Positions 1-6,835 of a stretch of 25,081 bases of DNA are shown here, in pieces. The notes beneath the pieces are model-generated. The model saw only the letters and a list, made by a program, of their open reading frames with translations. It had not been told where the DNA came from and made no database searches. The stretch covers positions 1-25,081 of the forward strand of contig JAEXGT010000077.1 in assembly GCA_023450615.1 (NCBI GenBank), written 5' to 3'. Positions within the stretch are counted from its first letter, which is position 1, and each line of letters begins with the position of its first letter. Made by a program: the position numbers and the translations under genes. Source of the stretch: Pseudomonadota bacterium. GTDB lineage: Bacteria; Pseudomonadota; Alphaproteobacteria; Rhizobiales; Beijerinckiaceae.

Positions 1-336
1 CCTTATATCCTTCATCCCCTTCGGGTCATGATGACATCACGGGATGGCGGCGGTGATCCGGCCGCGATCGTGGGCGTTCTTCACGATGTGATGGAGGACT
101 GCCCCGATTGGCCTGCGGAAAGGCTCGCGGCGGAAGGATTTGGTCCTGCCGTCATGGCTGCTCTCGACTGCCTGACACGCCGTCCATCCGAAGACTACAT
201 GACATTCGTTGAAAGGTGCGGCCGAGACCCGATTGCACGCGTGGTGAAACTGGCGGACCTCAAGGACAACATGGATCTGACACGCCTCCAGTCGCCCAGC
301 GAGCGAGATCTGGAGCGGCTTGAGCGCTACAGGTAG
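1..336 (+). CDS. HD-domain phosphohydrolase, SpoT/RelA hydrolase-like (5' end outside window)
   Basis: This is the C-terminal part of a small HD-domain protein of the kind often annotated as a GTP pyrophosphokinase/(p)ppGpp hydrolase-like protein. The reading frame is open from base 1, where it encodes PYILHPLRVM before the first available ATG at 28. That HPLRVM stretch is typical of the family, so the true start lies upstream of the window. The metal-binding HD motif is seen as HDVMED, followed by LTRR and the conserved KLADLKDNMDLTRL segment. The likely role is hydrolysis of a phosphorylated nucleotide in the cytoplasm; the substrate cannot be told from sequence. A TAG ends the frame at 334-336, but the next ten codons (337-366) stay in frame, resemble the usual alanine/leucine-rich tail and end at TGA 367-369. 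The stop may therefore be a slightly early one. Confidence 0.8.
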   Translation, partial: PYILHPLRVMMTSRDGGGDPAAIVGVLHDVMEDCPDWPAERLAAEGFGPAVMAALDCLTRRPSEDYMTFVERCGRDPIARVVKLADLKDNMDLTRLQSPSERDLERLERYR

Positions 337-454
337 GCCACGGCGGCGTTGATGGAGCCGCTGGCCTGATCTTCGTGCGACGCTCCTGAGGGAGCGCCTA
401 TTCCAAGACAGAAAATGACGGGCGCAGCCTCCGGCCCCGACCTCAACACATATG

Positions 455-484
455 AAAAAGGCCCGGGTTTCCCCGGGCCTTTTT
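455..484 (-). terminator. Strong intrinsic terminator for the outer-membrane protein gene
   Basis: A perfect hairpin has arms AAAAAGGCCCGGG and CCCGGGCCTTTTT around a 4-base loop. Read on the minus strand it lies 21 bases past the stop of the outer-membrane protein gene and ends in a T run. Both flanks are A/T runs, so it could also stop plus-strand transcription coming from the HD-domain gene. Confidence 0.9.
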
Positions 485-505
485 CGATTGCCGTTACAGG
501 CGATC

Positions 506-1276
506 TTAGTAGGTGCCGAACCGGTAGTTCAGACCAGCGCGAAGAACGTGGAAGGCGCTTTCATCCTTGGCACGGTAGGCGACATCCGGGAAACCTGCGG
601 CGGTCACACCATAGTGCTTGGAGTCCAGGTTCACGTACAGATACTCACCCTTCAGCGACAGGTTGTTGGTGAAGGCGTATTCAGCGCCGGCACCAACCGC
701 CCATCCCCAACGGGTATCGGAGTTCGAGCCACTGACGCTGACCAAGCCCTGGCCGGCGATATCGGCGGTGACCGAGGTGTGGGTCTTCACCGAGCCGTAG
801 GCAAGGCCGCCGGTAGCATACACGAGCAGGCGCTCAGCCGGCGTGAAGCCGAGGCGGGCGCGCAGCGTGCCGAACCACTGAACCTTGTGACCTGCGCTCA
901 GCGTGTCCCCATCGACGGCGACCAGATAATGGTCATTGAGGTTCAGGTAGTTGATGTCGGTCTCAAGACCGATCACGGCAGAGCCCATCTGATAGTTGTA
1001 GCCGAGCTGAGCGCCCCCAGTGAAGCTGCCCTCGTGCGAGCTGCGGCCGAAGCCGGCGACATCGAGCGCACCGAAAAAGTCCGGATTGGAAGAGGTCAGC
1101 GAGACTTCGCTATCACCCCAGGCATAGCCGGCATTCACGCCAACATAGGCGCCCGTCCAGGTGAACACCGGGACCGCAGCGGCCAGAACCGGAGCAGAGC
1201 GAGACGGAAGATCCGCAGCGGATGCAACGGCAGTGAGCGCAACCAGGGCGGTTGCGGAGAGAAGCAGCTTCTTCAT
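506..1276 (-). CDS. Outer-membrane beta-barrel protein (Omp25/Omp31-like)
   Basis: The 256-residue product has a clear Sec signal peptide, MKKLLLSATALVALTAVASA, cleaved before ADLP. The mature protein begins with a proline/alanine-rich stretch and then FTWTGAYVGVNAGYAWGD, the first strand of the eight-stranded opacity/Omp25-type barrel. Glycine- and aromatic-rich strands follow, including GGAQLGYNYQMGSAVIGLETDINY, split by polar loops (described here by its ends: GGAQLGYNYQ and GLETDINY). The protein ends in LNYRFGTY with a terminal aromatic residue, the usual signal for outer-membrane assembly. It probably has a structural or small-porin role in the outer membrane. The start codon is preceded by GGGGGTACTTAG. 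The gene is monocistronic, with its own terminator. A second barrel protein of the same design lies at 12776-13555. Confidence 0.92.
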   Translation of the reverse strand: MKKLLLSATALVALTAVASAADLPSRSAPVLAAAVPVFTWTGAYVGVNAGYAWGDSEVSLTSSNPDFFGALDVAGFGRSSHEGSFTGGAQLGYNYQMGSAVIGLETDINYLNLNDHYLVAVDGDTLSAGHKVQWFGTLRARLGFTPAERLLVYATGGLAYGSVKTHTSVTADIAGQGLVSVSGSNSDTRWGWAVGAGAEYAFTNNLSLKGEYLYVNLDSKHYGVTAAGFPDVAYRAKDESAFHVLRAGLNYRFGTY

Positions 1277-1917
1277 TTCTAAGTACCCCCAATGAGCAGG
1301 AGCCTTACTTCTACCAGTATCGGCGGCAGAGTCTGTAGCTTTTGTGCAACAAAATGGGTCTTTGCAGACACTAATGTTAACAAGATTGACGAAAGATTAA
1401 GAGCCTTTGCCCTCGCGATGCCCCTGGTCCGCTAGGGAAGCCAAGGGAGGAATTCACGACCCGAGGCCAGCACTACCATCCACCTGTCACCCCTCACGCA
1501 CCTTTCCTCTAGGGCACGCACCGCGACGAAACCTGAGGGAGCATCTCGGAACGCTCTCGCGAAAGGCTGGTCCATGAAGGCGGCGGCCTGTGCCCCCTTC
1601 TCCTCTTAATGGAGAGTCGAGGATGCGACTGCAAAGCCGGGGGCCCGTACGCTGCCCAGTGAGGACAACGACCGCGCAACACCCTGGTTTTAGAGCACCG
1701 TAATGACCCACTGAATCTGCGACAGGGATGAAGCCGCTACCATTCGCGTACTTCATGATGGGATCGTGTGGAGCCCAATTCGGTGGATGCGAAAATCAAA
1801 GGGCCGCGCCTGAACTCTTTGATGGTTCCGGTCAGCGGCCCTTGCACCGTACAGCCCCTACGGCAAGCTAAGCCGTATCTGATTTGCCCGGATTACTTCA
1901 ATAGGACAGTCGTACTC
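1277..1917. other. Long stretch without a convincing gene
   Basis: The first part (1277-1440) is the AT-rich leader and promoter region of the minus-strand outer-membrane protein gene; no single promoter stands out. From 1440 to about 1790 the open frames have poor composition, no ribosome binding site and no recognisable domain, and I see nothing functional. From 1795 to 1877 there are several inverted repeats, listed separately. Confidence 0.5.
1795..1877. repeat. Cluster of overlapping inverted repeats, possible RNA structure
   Basis: Three hairpins can be drawn. ATCAAAG (1795-1801) pairs with CTTTGAT (1817-1823). AAGGGCCGC (1799-1807) pairs with GCGGCCCTT (1835-1843). TACGGC (1859-1864) pairs with GCCGTA (1872-1877). 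The first two share bases and exclude each other. On the minus strand the second is followed by TTTGATTTT, so it could be a long-loop terminator. The ten bases GCCCCTACGG (1854-1863) are the same as the core of the two sRNA-like elements. No function is assigned. Confidence 0.35.
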
Positions 1918-1946
1918 CTGAAGTGGTAAATACAAGATCCTATAGC
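1918..1946 (+). promoter_or_regulatory. Candidate promoter for the sRNA-like element
   Basis: A possible -35 box CTGAAG (1918-1923) and -10 box TATAGC (1941-1946) are separated by 17 bases. This would place the transcript start near 1953. The -35 match is moderate, so this is tentative. Confidence 0.3.
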
Positions 1947-1952
1947 TTCGAC

Positions 1953-2036
1953 GCAGATCATGTGCCCTTATCGAGGCGCGGTCGGTTTTGCCCCTACGGT
2001 CGCACACCTCAAGCGCCCATGGCGCTTTTTCTTTGG
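1953..2036 (+). ncRNA. Candidate small RNA A, paralogous to the element at 12507-12590
   Basis: The 3' end is well supported: AAGCGCC (2011-2017) pairs with GGCGCTT (2021-2027) around a CAT loop, followed by a TTTTTCTTT tail. Just upstream is a core (1979-2011) containing TTTTGCCCCTACGG and ACACCTCA. It matches the minus-strand core at 12537-12569 at 29 of 33 positions, and that element has the same order of core, hairpin and T tail. A short stem GCGG/TCGC (1978-1981, 2000-2003) encloses the TTTTGCCCCTACGG loop; the outer pair is G-C here and C-G in the paralogue, a compensatory change. The 5' end is inferred from the weak promoter only. It could instead be the 5' leader and attenuator of the MAPEG gene downstream. 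I do not recognise it as a named RNA family. Confidence 0.55.
2011..2035 (+). terminator. Intrinsic terminator of candidate sRNA A
   Basis: A 7-bp perfect stem AAGCGCC/GGCGCTT with a 3-base loop is followed by TTTTTCTTT. It lies 82 bases upstream of the MAPEG start, so it ends a separate short transcript or acts as a leader attenuator. Confidence 0.7.
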
Positions 2037-2116
2037 GCCGCCTCCCCTCTGTCGATTGCCGAGCTAGTAATGCGCGCCATATCGCGTTTCCCTGACGAAC
2101 TGACCCGGCATTTCCC

Positions 2117-2518
2117 ATGACAACCGAACTGACTCTCCTTGGCTGGACTCTCGTGCTCGCTCTCGTCCAGATCCTTCTGCCGGCGATGCTGCGCACCGGC
2201 GAAACCGGTGTGGAGTACAATGCCAGCGCCAGGGATGAAGAAGGCCCTCCTGTCGGCAAGCTCACGGGCCGCATGATGAGGGCCCAGCGCAACCTCTTCG
2301 AAACCCTCCCGATCTTCGCGGCCGCGGTCCTGATTGCTCACGTGGCTGGCCGCAACGGCGCTCTCACATGGTGGGGCGCGACCCTCTATTTCTGGGCCCG
2401 CATCGTTTATGTGCCGCTCTATGCCCTCGGCATTCCGTATATCCGCTCCCTGATCTGGCTCGTTTCGCTGCTCGGGGTCATTCTGCTCCTCGTGGCAATT
2501 CTTCTGCCTGGAGCATGA
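2117..2518 (+). CDS. MAPEG family membrane protein
   Basis: This 133-residue protein matches the MAPEG family (membrane-associated proteins in eicosanoid and glutathione metabolism) in length and pattern. It has four hydrophobic segments at roughly residues 5-25, 60-80, 82-100 and 108-130. The conserved cytoplasmic stretch GRMMRAQRNLFETLPIF lies between the first and second; the RAxxNxxE core is the glutathione-contact region in characterised members. Bacterial members are mostly of unknown substrate, so a glutathione-dependent transferase or peroxidase role is only a family inference. No good ribosome binding site precedes the ATG. A 16-codon frame starting at ATG 2070 ends in TGA overlapping this ATG, so translation could be coupled. 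The gene stands alone on the plus strand. Confidence 0.85.
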   Translation: MTTELTLLGWTLVLALVQILLPAMLRTGETGVEYNASARDEEGPPVGKLTGRMMRAQRNLFETLPIFAAAVLIAHVAGRNGALTWWGATLYFWARIVYVPLYALGIPYIRSLIWLVSLLGVILLLVAILLPGA

Positions 2519-2753
2519 TCAGGTGAAGCTGTCCGAAACCGATCTATAGATTATCCCCTTCAATCCTCACCCCTGCTCTACAAGCAGCGCCAAGACGAAC
2601 CCGCACCAAGAAATGATATTATATTAAATGAGGATGATTTAGTTCTTCGAACAGCTATGCCGTAATATGGATCGATGTTAATGGAGCGTGGCACTTCACT
2701 CGGCTTTGGCGCCGAGGGATTTGGCTCTTGCTGAATACTCGCACGGGTTCGAC

Positions 2754-3035
2754 ATGCTGCGGTTCTTGGTTGCTTCGCTTCTGATCCTGACATCTGCCGC
2801 CGGGGCGCTGGCGCAGAGCAATCAATGCTATCCGCGGATGGGAACCGTCTCGTCACAATACGAGGGGCAATGCCCCAACTCGGAACTCAAGTGGGTCATC
2901 TACGAGAATGATCTCGGAGCCTTCGGCCGCAATTGCCGCGACGAGCCCTGGAGCTACAGCCGGGTCGAGCGGACCTACTACAACCACAAGAGCCATGCGA
3001 CGCTCCCCATGAGCGACTGCGCGCGCCTGCGATAA
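2754..3035 (+). CDS. Small secreted cysteine-containing protein, unknown function
   Basis: I do not recognise the family. The frame is open from a GTG at 2688, but the ATG at 2754 gives a textbook signal peptide (MLRFLVASLLILTSAAGALAQ, cleavage near ALA-Q), so I chose that start although its ribosome binding site is weak. The product is 93 residues. The mature part of about 73 residues has four cysteines (QCYP, QCPN, NCRD, DCAR), suggesting two disulfides in the periplasm or outside the cell, and is rich in tyrosine and charged residues. A 6-bp inverted repeat CTCGGC/GCCGAG (2699-2716) lies in the leader. The gene is convergent with another small cysteine-rich secreted protein, with only 12 bases between the two stops. 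Confidence 0.65.
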   Translation: MLRFLVASLLILTSAAGALAQSNQCYPRMGTVSSQYEGQCPNSELKWVIYENDLGAFGRNCRDEPWSYSRVERTYYNHKSHATLPMSDCARLR

Positions 3036-3047
3036 GCGAAGCCTTTT

Positions 3048-3344
3048 TCAGTTCTCGGTACAGAACTCGCCGCCGGGGCTCAGATGAAAGCCGGACGGGC
3101 AGGATATCCTGGCCCGGACCCAGTCCTTCCTCGGTGCCAGGACGCAATAATTGCCATCCGCGGTGCTGACATAATCTTCAGGACACACACCCCTGTTCCG
3201 CAGGGAGTCGGGGATGTTGATCACGCAGAAGGCGCCGCTGGGGCGCGTGTTGGGCGGGCATTCGTTGCGGGGAGCCCGTGTCTGCGCATCGGCTGATGTG
3301 AGAGAACAACCGATCAAGCCTGCAAGTATCAAGAAAAAGCGCAT
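3048..3344 (-). CDS. Small secreted protein with three CP...G-x-[FY]-C repeats
   Basis: This 98-residue protein starts with a signal sequence, MRFFLILAGLIGCSLTSADA, followed by QTRAPRNECPP. Cleavage could be by signal peptidase I after ADA, or at the lipobox-like LIGC to give a lipoprotein; the sequence allows both. The rest contains three related modules, each beginning CP and ending G-x-[FY]-C: CPPNTRPSGAFC, CPEDYVSTADGNYC and CPSGFHLSPGGEFC. These six cysteines could form one disulfide per module. Such short CP...C repeats are seen in small exported proteins of rhizobia and relatives, but I cannot name a function. It is convergent with the cysteine-containing secreted protein at 2754-3035. 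Confidence 0.7.
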   Translation of the reverse strand: MRFFLILAGLIGCSLTSADAQTRAPRNECPPNTRPSGAFCVINIPDSLRNRGVCPEDYVSTADGNYCVLAPRKDWVRARISCPSGFHLSPGGEFCTEN

Positions 3345-3540
3345 TCCGCTGCCCCGTCCATTCCCCGCTTCTGGAGGATTGCCCTCTCTCTATCACAGCT
3401 TGGCTGAAGGTAAATTCCCTTGCGTCACATCCCTGTTCGATTGTGCCCGTTCCAAGTCACGTTCTCTTGACGGGTTACCTGATCAAAGCGGCATCCATCG
3501 TCATTGTTTCGCCGCAGCCATGATTCTTGATCCGCCACGG

Positions 3541-3570
3541 ACGAGGCGGAAGGCCATGCGGCCGCCTCGT
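3541..3570 (+). repeat. Leader hairpin upstream of the 67-residue protein
   Basis: ACGAGGCGG (3541-3549) and CCGCCTCGT (3562-3570) form a perfect 9-bp stem with a 12-base loop. It lies 33 bases before the start codon and would be in the 5' leader. No T run follows, so it is more likely a translational or stability element than a terminator. Confidence 0.5.
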
Positions 3571-3603
3571 GCTGATGCATCGCGAAGGATCGTGGAGGCA
3601 CTG

Positions 3604-3807
3604 ATGCAGAATACCTTTCACATCGGCCAACTTGTCCGGATCGCCCACCCGTCAGCTGGTTATTCAGATCACCGGACGTACTGCGTCGTTTGCCTTATCG
3701 CACAGGAGGGAGGCGAGCGGCTCTACCGGATCAAAAGCATGGTCGGCCTCGAGCGGCTGGTGAAAGGCGATGAGATCGAGCCTGCGGCTCTCACAGCGGT
3801 TCCATAG
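3604..3807 (+). CDS. Small conserved-type hypothetical protein (67 aa)
   Basis: I chose the ATG at 3604 because GGAGG (3594-3598) sits five bases upstream; the longer open frame reaching back to 3214 crosses a hairpin and has no protein-like character. The 67-residue product begins MQNTFHIGQLVRI and ends in an EIEPAAL segment. In between it has the pattern of a small beta-rich cytoplasmic protein, with YCVVCLIAQEGGERLYRIKS as its most distinctive stretch. Similar small proteins with a GE..YRIKS core are common in Bradyrhizobium and relatives, to my memory, and remain without known function. It has no signal peptide or membrane segment. It probably forms a single-gene unit. Confidence 0.65.
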   Translation: MQNTFHIGQLVRIAHPSAGYSDHRTYCVVCLIAQEGGERLYRIKSMVGLERLVKGDEIEPAALTAVP

Positions 3808-3823
3808 TCTTTGAATCGGCCTA

Positions 3824-3849
3824 GCCGCCCTGCCCCGAAAGCAGGCGGC
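3824..3849 (+). terminator. Stem-loop after the small protein gene, possible terminator
   Basis: GCCGCC(C)TGC pairs with GCAGGCGGC with one bulged C. It lies 17 bases past the stop of the 67-residue protein gene. No T run follows, so it may be a Rho-assisted or mRNA-stabilising end rather than a true intrinsic terminator. Confidence 0.35.
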
Positions 3850-3882
3850 GGGATATTAGCCCATGGTATGGGTGAACCGCCC

Positions 3883-3911
3883 TTGCCGATGCGGAAGGGG
3901 CACGACAGAAT
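3883..3911 (+). promoter_or_regulatory. Candidate promoter of the ligase-Liv operon
   Basis: TTGCCG (3883-3888) and CAGAAT (3906-3911) are spaced by 17 bases, a reasonable match to a housekeeping sigma-70-type promoter. The transcript would begin near 3918 and have a leader of about 130 bases before the GTG start at 4046. No operator was recognised. Confidence 0.35.
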
Positions 3912-4045
3912 ATCTCTCGTAAAGCCTATCAAAGGCATCCGGCGATAGACCGGCAAGAACATCGCGGCGCTTCAAACAGCCGCGCCAGAGGAAACGAGGC
4001 CAACCCGCATGCGTGAAACATGCGGTGTCCAGGGAGGAGACGTCG

Positions 4046-6028
4046 GTGACGGCGGCTGCGGACTCGCGCGAAGATACGTTCCCCAAACTGCTCGCGCGGA
4101 ATGCGCGCATTCGACCTCGCCGAACCGCGTTCCGCCATAAGGATCTCGGCATCTGGCAATCCTGGACTTGGGACGAGGTCCACGACATCGTCCGCGCCTA
4201 TGCGGCCGGCCTTCAGGCGCTCGGGCTCAAGCGCGGCAGCAAGATCGCCGTCATCGGTTATAACCGCCCTTACCTTTACTGGACCATCACCGCCGCCCAA
4301 TGGCTCGGCGCGATCCCGATCCCGGTCTATGCGGATTCCGTGGCCGAAGAGATGGCCTATGTGCTGGCCCACGCCGAAGTGACCCACGCGGCGGTGCAGG
4401 ACCAGGAGCAGGTCGACAAAATTCTCTCCGTCTCCGACCAATTACCGCGCATGGAGCATGTGCTCTACGACGAAGAGAAGGGCCTTCGCGACTACGACCA
4501 TAGCCAGCTGCACTCGATCACCTCCGTGATCGAGGAAGGGCGCGCGCGATTGGCGGATGCAGGAGAGGCAGCAAAGATCGACGGCGAATTGCGGGACGGC
4601 AAGGGCGCGGATCTCGCCATCATTCTCTACACTTCGGGCACGACAGGGCGCCCGAAAGGCGTGATGCTTACGTCCGACGCAGTGATCGCCGCGGCGCGGA
4701 TCGGCTGCGATTTCGACAATCTCAACGAGACGGACGAAATCATGGCTTATCTGCCCATCGCATGGGTGGGCGACCATATCTTCTCGTATGCGCAGGCCTT
4801 CCTTGCGGGGCTTTGCGTAAACTGTCCCGAAAGTCCCGAGACCGTGGCGGAGGACCGCCGCGAGGTCGGCGCGACCTACGTCTTCGCCCCGCCGCGTGTG
4901 TTCGAAAGCATTCTCACGCTCACCATGGTGCGCATCGAGGATGCGAGCGCGCTGAAGCGGCGCATGTTCCATTTTTTCATCAAGCACGCCAACAAGGTGG
5001 GCGAGAAGATTCTCAACAGGGAGCCCGGCGTCAGCGCGTGGGACCGCCTGCTCTGGCAGATCGGCAACGTGCTGGTCTATGCGCCTCTGCGCAACCGCTT
5101 CGGCATGACGCGGGTGAAGGTGGGCTATACGGCGGGCGAGGCCATCGGCCCCGAGATCTTCCGCTTCTATCGCTCCATCGGCGTGAACCTGAAGCAGCTT
5201 TACGGACAGACGGAAGCATCCGTCTACATCACCATGCAGCCGGACGGCGAGATCCGCGCGGACACGGTGGGCCGCCCTGCTCCCGAGGTGGAAATCCGCA
5301 TCGCCGAGAACGGCGAGGTGCTCTACCGCTCGCCCGGAATCTTCATCGGCTATTACAAGGACGACGAGAAGACAGCCGAGACCAAGACGCCGGACGGCTT
5401 CGTGCATTCGGGCGACGCGGGCTTCTTCGATGCCAATGGGCATCTCAAGATCATCGACCGGGCCAAGGACGTGGGCAAGATGCGCGACGGCTCCCTCTTC
5501 CCGCCGAAATATGTCGAGAACAAGCTGAAATTCTACCCCAACATCAAGGAAGCGGTCTGCTTCGGCGACGGCAAGGATTACGTCTCGGCCTTCGTCAATA
5601 TCGACCTCGTGGCGGTGAGCAATTGGGCCGAGAGAAATGGCGTCACCTATGCGTCCTACCAGGAATTGGCGGGCCACCGCCGGGTCTATGAGATGATCGA
5701 GCAGCACGTGGACGAGGTGAACCGCTCGCTCGCCTCCGAGCCGCGCATGGGCGGAGCGCAGATCAAGCGCTTCCTCATTCTGCACAAGGAACTCGATGCC
5801 GATGACGGCGAGCTGACGCGTACCCAGAAAGTGCGCCGCGGCTTCATCGCCGAGCGTTACGGCCCGCTGATCGAGGCGCTTTATGACGGCTCGCCCGAGG
5901 CCGACATTTCCACGGAAGTCACCTTCGAGGATGGCCGCAAGGGCGTGATCGCCGCACGGGTGAAGATCAGGGACATGAAGCTCTATCCCGTTGAAAAAAC
6001 CAATCTCATCCAGGAGGCTGCCGAATGA
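4046..6028 (+). CDS. AMP-dependent acyl-CoA synthetase (long-chain fatty-acid-CoA ligase-like)
   Basis: This 660-residue enzyme of the adenylate-forming superfamily would activate a carboxylic acid with ATP and then CoA. The signature motifs are intact: the ATP-binding loop YTSGTTGRPKG at about residues 195-205, YGQTEAS at about 386, HSGD at about 454, DRAKDVGKMRDGSLFPP just after, and the catalytic lysine in TRTQK at about 595. The length fits the long FadD15-like group with an insertion between motifs. I chose GTG 4046 because AGGGAGGAGA lies five bases upstream; another in-frame GTG at 4013 would add 11 residues but has a poor ribosome binding site. It is the first gene of a Liv-type transporter operon and overlaps the next gene by four bases, so its substrate is probably the acid that the transporter imports. 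The exact acid is not evident. Confidence 0.92.
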   Translation: MTAAADSREDTFPKLLARNARIRPRRTAFRHKDLGIWQSWTWDEVHDIVRAYAAGLQALGLKRGSKIAVIGYNRPYLYWTITAAQWLGAIPIPVYADSVAEEMAYVLAHAEVTHAAVQDQEQVDKILSVSDQLPRMEHVLYDEEKGLRDYDHSQLHSITSVIEEGRARLADAGEAAKIDGELRDGKGADLAIILYTSGTTGRPKGVMLTSDAVIAAARIGCDFDNLNETDEIMAYLPIAWVGDHIFSYAQAFLAGLCVNCPESPETVAEDRREVGATYVFAPPRVFESILTLTMVRIEDASALKRRMFHFFIKHANKVGEKILNREPGVSAWDRLLWQIGNVLVYAPLRNRFGMTRVKVGYTAGEAIGPEIFRFYRSIGVNLKQLYGQTEASVYITMQPDGEIRADTVGRPAPEVEIRIAENGEVLYRSPGIFIGYYKDDEKTAETKTPDGFVHSGDAGFFDANGHLKIIDRAKDVGKMRDGSLFPPKYVENKLKFYPNIKEAVCFGDGKDYVSAFVNIDLVAVSNWAERNGVTYASYQELAGHRRVYEMIEQHVDEVNRSLASEPRMGGAQIKRFLILHKELDADDGELTRTQKVRRGFIAERYGPLIEALYDGSPEADISTEVTFEDGRKGVIAARVKIRDMKLYPVEKTNLIQEAAE

Positions 6029-6825
6029 GAGCGCCCGACAACCCTGTGATGAGCAAGGGCGATGTGCTGCTCGCCGTTGAGAACGTGTCGCTCGGCTTCG
6101 GCGGCGTGAAGGCGCTGACCGACGTGTCCTTCGACATCCGCAAGAGCGAGATCCGCGCCATCATCGGCCCGAACGGCGCAGGCAAGACCTCGATGCTCAA
6201 CTGCATCAACGGCTTTTATTATCCGACCGAGGGCCGCATCACCTTCAAGGGCGTGAAGCGCCCCAAGATGCGCCCCTACGAGGCCGCGCGCGGCGGCATC
6301 GCCCGCACCTTCCAGAACGTGGCGCTCTTCAAAAGCATGTCCACGCTGGACAACATCATGGCAGGGCGCTCCATCAGGATGAAGTCCAATTTCTTCTGGC
6401 AACTCTTCCGCCACGGCCCGGCCATGAAGGAGGAGGTCGAGCACCGGAAATTCGTGGAGGAGATCATCGACTTCCTCGAGATCCAGCACATCCGCAAGAC
6501 GCCCGTGGGCCGCCTGCCCTATGGCCTGCAAAAGCGCGTGGAACTCGGCAGGGCGCTTGCCATGGAACCGGACCTGCTGCTGCTCGATGAGCCGATGGCC
6601 GGCATGAATCTCGAGGAGAAGGAGGACATGTCCCGCTTCATCCTGGAGGTGAACCAGCAATACGGCACCACCATCGCGCTGATCGAGCACGACATGGGCG
6701 TGGTGATGGATCTCTCCGACCGCGTCGTGGTGCTGGAATACGGCCGCAAGATCGCCGACGGCACGCCGGGCGAGGTCAAGCGCGATCAGCGCGTGATCGA
6801 CGCCTATCTCGGCGTGGCGCATTGA
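6025..6825 (+). CDS. livG: Branched-chain-type ABC transporter ATP-binding protein (LivG-like)
   Basis: This is one of the two cytoplasmic ATPases of the importer. The 266-residue sequence has Walker A GPNGAGKT (48-55), the Q-loop glutamine in TFQN (97), Walker B LLLLDEP (184-190), and the switch histidine in EHDM (222). The LivG-type insertion between Q-loop and signature is present. The signature reads LPYGLQKR (164-171) in place of the textbook LSGGQ; this form occurs in ligase-linked Liv operons and is not by itself a defect. The ATG overlaps the TGA of the ligase gene (ATGA) and has AGGAGG nine bases upstream, so translation is coupled. A second in-frame ATG at 6049 is a possible alternative. 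The symbol marks family membership; the substrate need not be an amino acid. Confidence 0.93.
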   Translation: MRAPDNPVMSKGDVLLAVENVSLGFGGVKALTDVSFDIRKSEIRAIIGPNGAGKTSMLNCINGFYYPTEGRITFKGVKRPKMRPYEAARGGIARTFQNVALFKSMSTLDNIMAGRSIRMKSNFFWQLFRHGPAMKEEVEHRKFVEEIIDFLEIQHIRKTPVGRLPYGLQKRVELGRALAMEPDLLLLDEPMAGMNLEEKEDMSRFILEVNQQYGTTIALIEHDMGVVMDLSDRVVVLEYGRKIADGTPGEVKRDQRVIDAYLGVAH

Positions 6826-6835
6826 GGGGCGCTTG

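Noticed and set aside
452..1282. 276-residue plus-strand frame opposite the outer-membrane gene
   Set aside because: The minus-strand frame has a signal peptide, barrel strands, terminal aromatic residue and terminator; this one is its shadow.
1487..1756. 89-residue minus-strand open frame
   Set aside because: Poor amino-acid composition, no ribosome binding site and no domain; it lies in non-coding DNA between the outer-membrane gene and the sRNA-like element.
1728..1871. Short plus-strand frame starting MKPLPFAYF
   Set aside because: It has no properly spaced ribosome binding site and overlaps several inverted repeats; no family was recognised.
3214..3603. N-terminal extension of the 67-residue protein to 197 residues
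   Set aside because: No protein-like features, overlaps the opposite-strand secreted protein and a hairpin, and the internal ATG has a good ribosome binding site.
4442..5785. 447-residue minus-strand frame opposite the acyl-CoA synthetase
   Set aside because: Long antisense frames arise from high GC at third positions; the plus-strand frame carries all family motifs.
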